Below are positions 1 through 6,845 of a stretch of DNA of 7,513 nucleotides, piece by piece (position 1 is the first letter of the stretch; the number at the start of each line of letters is the position of its first letter). The stretch comes from Cryomorphaceae bacterium (GTDB lineage: Bacteria > Bacteroidota > Bacteroidia > Flavobacteriales > Schleiferiaceae): assembly GCA_949547975.1 (NCBI GenBank), contig CATITW010000002.1, positions 1-7,513 on the forward strand, read 5' to 3'. The notes under the pieces are model-generated. The model was not told where the DNA came from and did not search any database. It was given only the letters and a program-made list of their open reading frames with translations. The position numbers and the translations under genes are program-made.

Positions 1-592
1 ATTCAAGTGCGGTTGCTCCGAAATTGCCCTGAGTGAATTCCTCAGCGAGATTCAACAAGCCAAAAGTCACTCCAAGGAGTAGGGTTTTTTTCTGTTCTTG
101 TTGCAGCTGCAGTAAGAGTGCCGCCAATTCATCGTGCTGGTACAGGTAAAACCCACTGCGCGTATCTGCGCTGCGCTCGATCATCCCTTCGGCCATACGC
201 ACCAAAGAGCTGCCCTCGCGCTCTAAATAGCTCGGAAGCAGGCCTAATATAGTGTAGTCGGAAAGCGGGCCGAACTCGCGCTCAAATCCCAGCGTATAGA
301 CCTCATCGTAATGCGCTAAGCTGCGCACAAAATGCCTACTTGGAGTTCCGCCTGTAGTGGTCGACGAAGTGAATATTTTCTCGGGTGAGTAGTCACCTGT
401 GATGATGCGGTGGTTCTTGAAAAGTTCCACGGGAAGAAACGGGATCGCTGCAATCTCGTTCACCTGGTCGGGGGTCCGGCGCAGGAGGGTACAAAATTCT
501 CGGTAGACGGGGTTATGACGGAATTGGTACCGGAAAAGCTCGAGGGCTTCGGCGTTAAAATTCCGGGGAGTGATTTGTGAGATTGGCAGCAT
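1..592 (-). CDS. LuxE-like acyl-protein synthetase family protein, N-terminal part (runs off the left edge)
   Basis: An open frame of 197 codons reads from ATG at 592-590 to the window edge without a stop, so the C-terminal part is missing. Visible motifs are FRYQFRHNPVYREFC (residues 20-34), IPFLPVELFK (50-59), the Ser/Thr/Gly-rich TSSTTTGGTPSRH (75-87), LLPSYLEREGSSL (118-130) and SGFYL followed by LLLGVTFGLL (171-180). I recognise this pattern from the LuxE/acyl-protein synthetase family, which is related to acyl-adenylating enzymes; LuxE itself activates fatty acids with ATP for bioluminescence. No lux genes are visible here, and Bacteroidota homologues usually have other, mostly unknown, acyl-activation roles. 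The acyl-accepting residue of LuxE lies near its C-terminus and cannot be checked. The start is supported by the expected distance to FRYQ and by the absence of another nearby start codon. The T-tract of the preceding terminator abuts this ATG. The family is fairly sure; the substrate is unknown. Confidence 0.8.
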   Translation of the reverse strand, partial: MLPISQITPRNFNAEALELFRYQFRHNPVYREFCTLLRRTPDQVNEIAAIPFLPVELFKNHRIITGDYSPEKIFTSSTTTGGTPSRHFVRSLAHYDEVYTLGFEREFGPLSDYTILGLLPSYLEREGSSLVRMAEGMIERSADTRSGFYLYQHDELAALLLQLQQEQKKTLLLGVTFGLLNLAEEFTQGNFGATALE

Positions 593-622
593 AAAAAAAC
601 CCGCACCTAGAAAGGTACGGGT
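593..622 (-). terminator. Intrinsic terminator downstream of the TonB-dependent receptor gene
   Basis: Read on the minus strand, ACCCGUACCU and AGGUGCGGGU (599-622) form a 10-bp stem with a UUCU loop, followed by seven U (593-599, the first pairing in the stem). One pair is U-G on the minus-strand RNA but would be a C-A mismatch on the plus strand, and no T-tract follows on the plus side, so the direction is minus. It starts 24 nt after the receptor stop codon. The U-tract ends exactly at the ATG of the next gene. Confidence 0.85.
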
Positions 623-646
623 CAAAATTACGTTTTAAGTCGCAAC

Positions 647-3502
647 TTAGAGCGAATAGCGGAAGCTCACTTTAAAGGTTCTTCCTGGGGCCCAAGTGCT
701 GAAATACGGTGAGCTACTGTTGTAGCTTCTAAACAAGCGATCGCGTGTGTCGTCCATGATGTTGTTTACACCGAAGCCGATCTGGTACTGACGATCCGCA
801 CCGAAGTTTTTCAAAAGGTTGAAGTTCAAGCTGTGGAACGGTACCTCGAACACGTCTGGGTTATCCGCCACACCTACGATGTAGAGCTTTTCACCTTGAA
901 CGTTGTAGAATAGACCACCTTGCCATCCGTTCTTCGGATTGTTGTAGCTCAAACCGAGGTTGACCATGTACGGGCTCTGTCCTTGCATTGGGCGTACTTC
1001 GCTGATCTCTTCACCAATTCTCGCTGAAGCCACACGGCCCGCATATTCTGAAGAATCACGCGTAACGGACGAATAGATGCCGGAGAAGTTGGAGTTGATT
1101 TCCAAATGTTTCATTCCCATGAACCCAAGGTTCTTTCTAAGCTCAAGCTCGATACCTGCTACGGTTGCATCCCCCACGTTACGCGGCTGGAAGTTCGACG
1201 GTGCAGCAGCACTGTAGGCGACAAGTTCGATCGGATTCTGGAAGTATTTGTAGAAACCAGAGATGGCAAACGTTTGGCCACCTTCCATGAAGTACTCGTA
1301 ACGAGCATCTAGGTTGGTGATGGTCGTATTGGTCAAATCTAGGTTACCGATAAAGGTGATCCCGGTCAAGACATCCTCGATCTGTGCGGCCGATTTTTCC
1401 TTGAACGATGGACGTGCCACGGTGCGGAAGGCTCCCAAGCGTAAATTCGTCTTCTCGTTCACGCTGTAGATCAGCGATGCGGTAGGGAAGAGATTGAAGT
1501 TGTTCAGTACTGGTTCAAAGTTGTAGTTCAAACCCGTGCCTGGAGCGGCAGCCTCTTGCTGATCGACACCAGTATAGAATTGGTCATAACGCTCTAAGCG
1601 TAAACCAACCACCATTTTAGTGAGCGGGTTGATGCTGAACTCCTCATTAATGTAAGAGGCAAAGTTGCTTTGGATCCCTTGGTACGCATTGTTCGCTTCG
1701 TAGTTACCGCTGTAGTACATCCCTGCATCTTCGATCACATCCCAAGTGTACTCTGGCGTCAACAGCTCATCCGCATTACCAGTTAATGCAGGAAGATTTC
1801 CTAAGGACTTACCGCGAAGCTGGTAGCGTAAAATCTCGTAATCTCTGTATTTAAAGTTATAGCTCGCACCAAACTTCATTTTTGCGTCGCGACCGCGTAC
1901 TTCATGAGTGCGCGTAAAGTCCAAACGGTTGGATAAATTGAATTCGTTCAGATTACGCCAGATACGGTTTGGGAATCCAGTTTCACCCGGTGCAATAGCG
2001 AACGTATTGTCCTCTGTGCGGTACGAGGTAGAACGGATGTCCTTATCTGCGATACGGCTGTAAGTAGGAGCAATGCGCCAGTCAATTTTAAGCTTGTTGT
2101 CCTTGCGCGAGTGCTGTCCGTTAAAGAACAACGAAGTGATCGAACGCTCTGAATACTCGAGGTTGTCTCTCGAACCGACATAGCTGTTCTCGATGTTGGA
2201 AGTTTCTGTAAACTTACCCGCGCGACTTTCACCGTTTTGCAAATGCATCGCCGTGAAACGGTATTTGTCATTGTCGTCTTTGATCGAGTAACCAAAGAGT
2301 CCGCTCATAAAGATGTTGCTCACCGCTAAAGAACCTTCTTGCGTACGATCCGCAAGCAACTGGTACTGGTCCGGTAAATTTCCTTTACGGTAGAAATTTT
2401 GACGGTACAAACGTGTGCTGTCGCCATTCGTGTTGCCGTAGAAGTCGGTATTTGCTTTGTAGGAAAAAGAACCGTTGTAACCGACGGTCTTGCCGTTCTC
2501 CTTTTTGATTTGATTACCACCGCTAATGCCTAATGATCCGTTCAGCGGCATAGTACGCGAGCGTGCCTCAAGGACCGGTGCGAAGCTTTCGGTAAGTTCC
2601 GTGGTGATCGGATCGTCCAACGCTGGGTTTGGAATCCCGTCGTAGATGTAGTTGTTCGGTAGAGGGTTGTTTCTAAAACCTGCATCAAAACCGAGGAAAT
2701 CGGTAGCAGAACCTTGGTAACCTAGACCGTCTACAAGGTGCATGCCAGGGGTGAAGCCTAATGAAGAGCTGATGTTCAGGGTTTTCTTCGTAGGGAAATC
2801 GACCAATTCAATGTTCACCAAACCGCCCGAGAAGTCTGCCGGTAAGTCTGCAGTAAGTGATTTTTGAACGACGATGTTTTGAAGGATGTTCGTTGGGAAA
2901 ATGTCCATCTGTAACGAGTTACGATCCGGATCCAATCCAGGAATATCCATACCCATCAGCTGCGTTTTCGTGTAACGATCTCCCAGACCACGTACGAAGA
3001 CATATTTACCGCCTTGGATACTTACACCAGGAACACGTGTAACGGCTGCTGCTGCATTCCCATCGCCAATCCTTTTAAAGTTTTGCGCAGAGATCCCGTC
3101 CATAACGGTGGCGGACTTGCGTTTTACGTCTAGAAGTGCACTTTCTGTATTGCGCATCGCAGAAGCGGTAACCGTAACGGTCATCAATTCATTCGTTGAA
3201 GGCTTTAGGCGGAGATTTTCGAAGGCGACTACTTCGCCCGCGACTACTTCCACATCTGGAATAACTAGTGTAGCAAGTCCTAAAAAGCTAATTTCTAAGC
3301 TGTAGGTTCCTGGCTCTAAGCTGAGCTCGAAATTACCGTCGAAATCGGTAAAAGCGACAGCGCCAGCACTAGGGATTTGGGCGTTCGCATAAAACAACGG
3401 CTCGTTGGTTTCATCTTCATAGACGGTACCACGAATGATTCCATTTTGAGCCATAGTCGGGATGCTTAAAACAAGCATCAAAAGAGCAATACACTTCTTC
3501 AT
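647..3502 (-). CDS. TonB-dependent outer-membrane receptor with N-terminal carboxypeptidase-regulatory-like domain
   Basis: This 951-residue protein would be a 22-strand outer-membrane barrel that takes up a ligand using TonB/ExbBD energy. Residues 1-18 are a signal peptide (KK, hydrophobic core, TMA before Q19). Residues 21-100 look like a carboxypeptidase D regulatory-like beta-sandwich (GTVYEDETNEPL, TDFDGNFEL, GTYSLEISFLG). A plug domain follows at roughly 126-235, with VTRVPGV, FVRGLGDRY (169-177), GMDIPGLDPDRNSLQMDIFP and ADLPADFSGG. The rest is barrel, including a GAFRTVARPSFKE stretch and the C-terminal GRTFKVSFRYSL with alternating hydrophobic residues. Length is normal for the family. 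The sole Cys is in the signal peptide. No SusD-like gene is adjacent; the upstream co-oriented gene encodes a beta-helix lipoprotein, ending about 100 bp before this start. A strong terminator lies between them and no clear promoter is visible in the 30 bp left before the ATG. The ligand cannot be read from the sequence. The start codon is fixed by the signal peptide. Confidence 0.95.
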   Translation of the reverse strand: MKKCIALLMLVLSIPTMAQNGIIRGTVYEDETNEPLFYANAQIPSAGAVAFTDFDGNFELSLEPGTYSLEISFLGLATLVIPDVEVVAGEVVAFENLRLKPSTNELMTVTVTASAMRNTESALLDVKRKSATVMDGISAQNFKRIGDGNAAAAVTRVPGVSIQGGKYVFVRGLGDRYTKTQLMGMDIPGLDPDRNSLQMDIFPTNILQNIVVQKSLTADLPADFSGGLVNIELVDFPTKKTLNISSSLGFTPGMHLVDGLGYQGSATDFLGFDAGFRNNPLPNNYIYDGIPNPALDDPITTELTESFAPVLEARSRTMPLNGSLGISGGNQIKKENGKTVGYNGSFSYKANTDFYGNTNGDSTRLYRQNFYRKGNLPDQYQLLADRTQEGSLAVSNIFMSGLFGYSIKDDNDKYRFTAMHLQNGESRAGKFTETSNIENSYVGSRDNLEYSERSITSLFFNGQHSRKDNKLKIDWRIAPTYSRIADKDIRSTSYRTEDNTFAIAPGETGFPNRIWRNLNEFNLSNRLDFTRTHEVRGRDAKMKFGASYNFKYRDYEILRYQLRGKSLGNLPALTGNADELLTPEYTWDVIEDAGMYYSGNYEANNAYQGIQSNFASYINEEFSINPLTKMVVGLRLERYDQFYTGVDQQEAAAPGTGLNYNFEPVLNNFNLFPTASLIYSVNEKTNLRLGAFRTVARPSFKEKSAAQIEDVLTGITFIGNLDLTNTTITNLDARYEYFMEGGQTFAISGFYKYFQNPIELVAYSAAAPSNFQPRNVGDATVAGIELELRKNLGFMGMKHLEINSNFSGIYSSVTRDSSEYAGRVASARIGEEISEVRPMQGQSPYMVNLGLSYNNPKNGWQGGLFYNVQGEKLYIVGVADNPDVFEVPFHSLNFNLLKNFGADRQYQIGFGVNNIMDDTRDRLFRSYNSSSPYFSTWAPGRTFKVSFRYSL

Positions 3503-3532
3503 GTTTTCAACTTCTATTCTGAGTGCAAAGAC

Positions 3533-3564
3533 AAAAAAAAGGCCCGAGACGGATGTCTCGGGCC
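3533..3564 (-). terminator. Strong intrinsic terminator between lipoprotein and receptor genes
   Basis: A perfect 10-bp GC-rich inverted repeat (ggcccgagac at 3541-3550, gtctcgggcc at 3555-3564) with a 4-nt loop is followed on the minus strand by eight T (3533-3540). No T-tract follows on the plus strand, so it acts on minus-strand transcripts. It sits 39 nt after the lipoprotein stop codon and 30 nt before the receptor ATG. It should reduce or separate receptor expression relative to the lipoprotein. Confidence 0.9.
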
Positions 3565-3580
3565 AATTAAAGTATGGTTA

Positions 3581-3594
3581 ACTTTATGTAAAGT
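3581..3594. repeat. Short inverted repeat ACTTTA-TG-TAAAGT
   Basis: A perfect 6-bp inverted repeat with a 2-bp spacer lies between the lipoprotein stop and its terminator. The arms extend by two more bases after one mismatch (TTaACTTTA/TAAAGTcAA, 3578-3597). On the minus strand it contains TAAAGTTAAC, resembling TAAAGTTGAC in the lipoprotein upstream region. It may be a protein-binding site or chance in AT-rich DNA; function is unknown. Confidence 0.35.
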
Positions 3595-3603
3595 CAATTC
3601 TGC

Positions 3604-5943
3604 TTAGAATGCGCTATTCATTGCAGCGAATGTCCAACCGAATACTGAATCGTCAGCACCTACTGTGTTGGTTGTTACTGAAGTAGCGAAGCTTGATGGC
3701 ATCCAAGAGCTCACTGCACCAGACTTGTCAAGGAATACATCCTCGATCACTGTACCTGCAGAGTACGTGCTCATGTTGATTTCAAGTGCGCTGAAGTTCA
3801 ACAAACCGTTGTCGTAATTGTAAGCACCACCCGTTTCGTCGATCTCCCAGTCGCCTGAGTCGTCAAATCCTGTGATGTAGATGTTGTTTACAGTACCCAT
3901 CGCTGAGTCACGGAAATCTGCGATTTCAGCTGACATACCGTACAATGTACCGTTCTTAGCTGTGAAACCTGCACCTAGTGTTCCTTCTGGACCGTCAACT
4001 TCCATACCGTGGTCAGAATCTGCACCCGCAACGTAGATGAAGTTATCGATCGTACCAGAGTACGCTTGGTCGATGTCGTATGCATCGTCACCTTGAGCCC
4101 ATACAACGAGGTTGCTAGCGTCTACTGACCCACCGAAGAACTCGATACCGTCATCTACGTTTGCAACTACTTCGATCTGGTTGACTACAGTTTTAGAACC
4201 TACACCACCCAAAGTGAATCCGTTGATTTCGTTACCCTCACCGAGCAAAGTACCACCGTGACGGATAGAGATGTATTCGAAGATACCTGAGTTATCGTCG
4301 TTGTCAGAGCCGCCGTAGTACCCGTACGTTTCGTTCGCAGGGATACCTTCGATACGAGCTGTTGGGTTATCAGCTGAGATTGGCGCGTTACCTAGAACGA
4401 TAAGACCACCCCATAGACCTGCGTCAGTTTCGTCAAGATTGGTACCTGACTTTTGACCCAATTCGATGTTGTCAAATACGGAAGTCATGATGATCGGAGC
4501 GAATGCAGTACCGCGTGCCTCGATGTAACCACCTTGAGCTACGATTAGCGCTGAAGCGTATGCACCCTGACCAGAGTTTGCCTTGATGATAGTTCCCGGC
4601 TCGATGATCAAAGTATCACCAGCGTCAACTACTACACGTCCTTGCAATTCGTAGATACGAGCTGAAGACCATACGTCATCACCAGTTGCACCAGTCTTAA
4701 CGATCGTTTGTGGCGCGAGGAATGGACCAGCGAAGTCATCGTGGTTACCGTTCTTAGCAGTCAATGTCCAAGCGAAGTCAGCAGCGTTGGCACCTACACT
4801 AGGTTCAGTAACTACAGTTCCTGGAAGACCGTTAGCGTAAGCATCTTGACCTGATTTGTCCAAGTAGATAGAGATAGCAGACATGTTACCTGCACTCAAG
4901 TGTGAAGTGTTGATCTCAACATTGATGAACTCAAGAAGACCGTTCGTGTAGTTGTACGATGTTAGAGAATCGTCCAATTCGAAATCTGAAGACTCAGAGA
5001 ATCCGAAGAAGAATACGTTCTCAACTGTACCCATCGCACCGTCACGGAAGTCAGCGTATTCGCCGTTACCACCTAAGAGTGTACCGTTCTTCAAAGTGAA
5101 ACGGCCAGTTGCTGTTCCTTCAGGACCGTCGATCTCAAGACCGTGGTCAGAATCAGTACCTGCAACGTATACGAAGTTTTCGATCGTACCAGAGTAAGCT
5201 TGGTCGATATCGTATGCATCATCACCCTGCGCAGTAACGCTCACGTGAGAAGCATTTACAGTACCACCAAAGAATTCAACACCATCATCTAGTGTAGCGA
5301 ATACTTCGATGTGCTCTACTGTGGTTCCGTTACCAACACCTGCGAAAGTGATACCGTTGATCTCGTTACCGTCACCGATAAGCGTACCACCGTGACGAAC
5401 ACTTACATAAGATAGAATCCCAGAGTTGTCAGCAGCATCGCTACCACCGTATACAGCCCATGGCTCATTTGCTGGAAGTCCTTCTACCAATGCCTCGCTT
5501 GCATCAGCTGAGATAGGAGCGTCACCTAAGACGATCAAACCACCCCAAAGACCGTTATCAGTCTCGTCAAGGTTAGAACCGTTGCGCTGACCTACTGCGA
5601 TGTTGTCTAAAACAGAAGTCATAACGATTGGGCTCTCTGCAGTACCTTGTGCGTCGATCATACCGCCTTTACCTACGATAAGAACAGAAGCGTTGGCGCC
5701 GTCACCTTCTTCACCTTTAATAATAGTACCTGCTTCAACAGTCAGTGTAACACCTGCGTCTACAACAACGCGACCGTTAAGCTGGTAGATGGAATCAGCA
5801 CTCCAAGTTTCGTTCGCTTGGATTAGACCGCTCTTCACTACAACGAGTGACGGGTCAACTGGTTTTGGATCTGTTCCTCCGCCTCCACAAGAAGCTAGGA
5901 TAGATGCAGCGAATGCTGCTGCGAGGATTTTGTTAAGTTTCAT
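3604..5943 (-). CDS. Beta-helix lipoprotein with two tandem homologous domains
   Basis: This 779-residue protein starts at ATG 5943-5941. An in-frame ATG 13 codons further upstream is rejected because the chosen start gives a clean lipoprotein signal: KLNK, a hydrophobic core, then lipobox LASC with Cys19, the only Cys of the protein, followed by GGGG. Two homologous domains follow, at about 34-405 and 412-779. Each opens with GRVVVDAG..L..E.GTIIK and contains GLWGGLIVLG, EG.PANE, RHGGTL.G.GNEING, DDG.EFFGG, GDDAYDIDQAYSGTI, DSDHG and DGPEGT. This resembles a flavobacterial family sometimes labelled 'multidrug transporter' or right-handed beta-helix, normally with one such domain of roughly 400 residues. 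There is no membrane segment, so it is not a transporter. No type IX sorting domain is seen at the C-terminus. The likely location is the outer membrane; whether it faces outward is not clear, as there is no obvious acidic export signal after Cys19. A role as partner of the downstream TonB receptor is inferred from position. Confidence 0.9.
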   Translation of the reverse strand: MKLNKILAAAFAASILASCGGGGTDPKPVDPSLVVVKSGLIQANETWSADSIYQLNGRVVVDAGVTLTVEAGTIIKGEEGDGANASVLIVGKGGMIDAQGTAESPIVMTSVLDNIAVGQRNGSNLDETDNGLWGGLIVLGDAPISADASEALVEGLPANEPWAVYGGSDAADNSGILSYVSVRHGGTLIGDGNEINGITFAGVGNGTTVEHIEVFATLDDGVEFFGGTVNASHVSVTAQGDDAYDIDQAYSGTIENFVYVAGTDSDHGLEIDGPEGTATGRFTLKNGTLLGGNGEYADFRDGAMGTVENVFFFGFSESSDFELDDSLTSYNYTNGLLEFINVEINTSHLSAGNMSAISIYLDKSGQDAYANGLPGTVVTEPSVGANAADFAWTLTAKNGNHDDFAGPFLAPQTIVKTGATGDDVWSSARIYELQGRVVVDAGDTLIIEPGTIIKANSGQGAYASALIVAQGGYIEARGTAFAPIIMTSVFDNIELGQKSGTNLDETDAGLWGGLIVLGNAPISADNPTARIEGIPANETYGYYGGSDNDDNSGIFEYISIRHGGTLLGEGNEINGFTLGGVGSKTVVNQIEVVANVDDGIEFFGGSVDASNLVVWAQGDDAYDIDQAYSGTIDNFIYVAGADSDHGMEVDGPEGTLGAGFTAKNGTLYGMSAEIADFRDSAMGTVNNIYITGFDDSGDWEIDETGGAYNYDNGLLNFSALEINMSTYSAGTVIEDVFLDKSGAVSSWMPSSFATSVTTNTVGADDSVFGWTFAAMNSAF
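3607..4710 (-). repeat. Second copy of the duplicated beta-helix domain (residues 412-779)
   Basis: This is the C-terminal copy of the internal duplication. Shared landmarks lie exactly 378 residues (1134 bp) after those of the first copy: GRVVVDAG 57/435, GLWGG 131/509, DDG.EFFGG 219/597, GDDAYDIDQ 240/618, DSDHG 264/642 and FRD.AMGTV 299/677. Compensating one-residue shifts occur only before W425 and around residues 730-770. Confidence 0.9.
4729..5844 (-). repeat. First copy of the duplicated beta-helix domain (residues 34-405)
   Basis: This is the N-terminal copy, joined to the second by a short linker (about 406-411) and to the lipid anchor by a Gly/Pro-rich stretch (20-33). Hand comparison of residues 47-352 with 425-730 gives about 200 identities in 306 ungapped positions, or 65%. 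DNA similarity is also visible, for example around the DDAYDIDQAYSG codons (4055-4092 and 5189-5226). Confidence 0.9.
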
Positions 5944-5974
5944 TGTTGTCGTGTCTTTTGGTTTAATGACTCTG

Positions 5975-6027
5975 CAAATCAAAGCGCTCTTTGTAAACTG
6001 AAGATTAAGTCGAAGTCAACTTTAAGT
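5975..6027 (-). promoter_or_regulatory. Candidate promoter and direct-repeat operator of the lipoprotein gene
   Basis: On the minus strand TTGATTTG (5982-5975) matches the Bacteroidota -7 element TAnnTTTG at 5 of 6 defined bases, which would give a leader of about 25 nt to the ATG at 5943. No -33 TTG lies at the usual spacing. Upstream is an 11-bp-phased direct repeat, ACTTAAAGTTG then ACTTCGACTTA (6027-6006). Such spacing is typical of OmpR/PhoB-family binding sites, and the weak -33 would fit an activated promoter. The site is predicted only from sequence. Confidence 0.4.
5980..5993. repeat. Inverted repeat CAAAG-CGCT-CTTTG in the lipoprotein promoter region
   Basis: A 5-bp inverted repeat with a 4-bp spacer overlaps the upstream edge of the candidate -7 element of the lipoprotein gene. 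It may be an operator half or chance; nothing further can be said. Confidence 0.25.
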
Positions 6028-6084
6028 GAGTAGCTGTTTTTGCGCCGTTATGCTTGTGTTAATCTGAGTTTACGAAGTTGTTAG

Positions 6085-6094
6085 CATCGCGATG
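6085..6094. repeat. 10-bp perfect palindrome CATCGCGATG upstream of the response-regulator promoter
   Basis: The palindrome ends 6 bp before the candidate -33 TTG of the response-regulator gene, a position where a bound protein could contact RNA polymerase. A 10-bp palindrome can occur by chance, so function is uncertain. Confidence 0.3.
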
Positions 6095-6100
6095 ATGGGA

Positions 6101-6130
6101 TTGACATATTCATTTTATATCTTTCCTTTG
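6101..6130 (+). promoter_or_regulatory. Candidate Bacteroidota-type promoter for the two-component operon
   Basis: TTG at 6101-6103, a 19-bp spacer and TTCCTTTG at 6123-6130 match the -33 TTG / -7 TAnnTTTG promoter of Bacteroidota, with one mismatch (T for A) in the -7 element. Transcription would start near 6137, giving a short A-rich leader to ATG 6153 without a Shine-Dalgarno sequence, as is normal in this phylum. Confidence 0.55.
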
Positions 6131-6152
6131 TTGCATCTAAAGAAACACGCAA

Positions 6153-6842
6153 ATGAAAACTGCCGACGTTAAAATCTTACTTGTAGACGACGAACCAGAT
6201 ATTTTAGAGATTGTCGGGTACAACCTCAAATCCGAGGGATATAAGGTGTACACTGCTTCTAGCGGAAGGGAAGGAGTCGAAAAAGCGAAAGAATTTCTTC
6301 CAGATTTGATTCTATTAGATGTAATGATGCCAGAAATGGACGGCATCGAGGCATGCGATCAAATCAAACGCGTTCCCGCGCTCGAGAATACCATTATCGC
6401 CTTCTTGACCGCACGTGGGGAAGATTATTCACAAGTTGCCGGCTTCGAGGCGGGGGCAGATGACTACATCACCAAACCTGTGAAGCCAAAGGTACTCACC
6501 TCACGTTTGAAAGCGCTGTTACGTCGTCGTCCAACGCCGGAGCAAGAGGTGCCCGAGCGCATGTCTTTAGGTGATTTGATCATCGATCCGGAGCGTTACC
6601 ACATTGAACTCAAGGGTGAAGTGCTCGAACTGCCGCGCAAGGAGTTTGAACTGCTTAGTTTGTTAGCATCAAAGCCAGGGAAGGTATTTCCGAGAGAGGA
6701 AATCATGGATCGTATCTGGGGCACCGTGGGGATTGTGGGTGGACGTACGATCGATGTACACATCCGTAAGCTGCGAGAAAAAATTGGTGATGAACGTATC
6801 AAAACCGTGAAAGGTGTCGGGTACAAATTCGAAAATGTATAA
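6153..6842 (+). CDS. OmpR/PhoB-family DNA-binding response regulator
   Basis: This 229-residue protein has a receiver domain (about 6-121) and a winged-helix DNA-binding domain (about 135-229). The receiver has acidic residues D12, D13 and E14 (VDDEPDI), phosphoacceptor D56 in LILLDVMMPEMDG, switch T86 (FLTAR), aromatic Y105 and K108 in ADDYITKPV, so all catalytic residues are present. The effector domain shows LELPRKEFELLSLLASKPGKVFPREEIMDRIWG and ends with RTIDVHIRKLREKIG and VKGVGYKFE, the standard PhoB/OmpR wing. Length is typical. It would be phosphorylated by the histidine kinase encoded 3 nt downstream and then bind direct-repeat sites. The divergent lipoprotein gene is a likely target and self-regulation is possible. 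PhoB-like is a subfamily resemblance only; the true signal and regulon cannot be read here. Confidence 0.96.
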   Translation: MKTADVKILLVDDEPDILEIVGYNLKSEGYKVYTASSGREGVEKAKEFLPDLILLDVMMPEMDGIEACDQIKRVPALENTIIAFLTARGEDYSQVAGFEAGADDYITKPVKPKVLTSRLKALLRRRPTPEQEVPERMSLGDLIIDPERYHIELKGEVLELPRKEFELLSLLASKPGKVFPREEIMDRIWGTVGIVGGRTIDVHIRKLREKIGDERIKTVKGVGYKFENV

Positions 6843-6845
6843 TCT

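Noticed and set aside
1..592. A bioluminescence (lux) operon
   Set aside because: Only a LuxE-like domain is present. No luciferase, reductase or other lux gene is visible, and the family is widespread in non-luminous Bacteroidota.
1106..3305. Short open frames on both strands inside the receptor gene
   Set aside because: They lie wholly within a convincing 951-residue receptor, have low-complexity or nonsensical translations, and show no domain or start context.
647..3502. A SusC/SusD glycan-uptake locus
   Set aside because: The receptor has the N-terminal regulatory-like domain but no adjacent SusD-like lipoprotein and no glycan-degrading enzyme in the window.
3604..3700. A type IX secretion sorting domain at the C-terminus of the lipoprotein
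   Set aside because: The last residues (FGWTFAAMNSAF) align with the end of the first internal domain, so the protein ends with the repeat unit and no extra sorting domain follows.
3604..5943. Calling the duplicated protein a multidrug transporter, as some homologues are labelled
   Set aside because: It has a lipobox, no transmembrane segments after the signal peptide, and a beta-solenoid-like acidic composition, so the transporter label does not fit.
5944..5982. A 13-codon longer start for the lipoprotein, from ATG at 5982-5980
   Set aside because: It would put charged and polar residues (MICRVIKPKDTTT) before the lipoprotein signal peptide, and it lies inside the candidate promoter. The ATG at 5943 gives a classic signal with lipobox LASC.
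4952..6001. Plus-strand open frames of 62-81 codons opposite the lipoprotein gene
   Set aside because: They are antisense shadows of the repeated coding sequence; their Ser/Pro-rich translations mirror the Asp/Gly-rich codons on the other strand.
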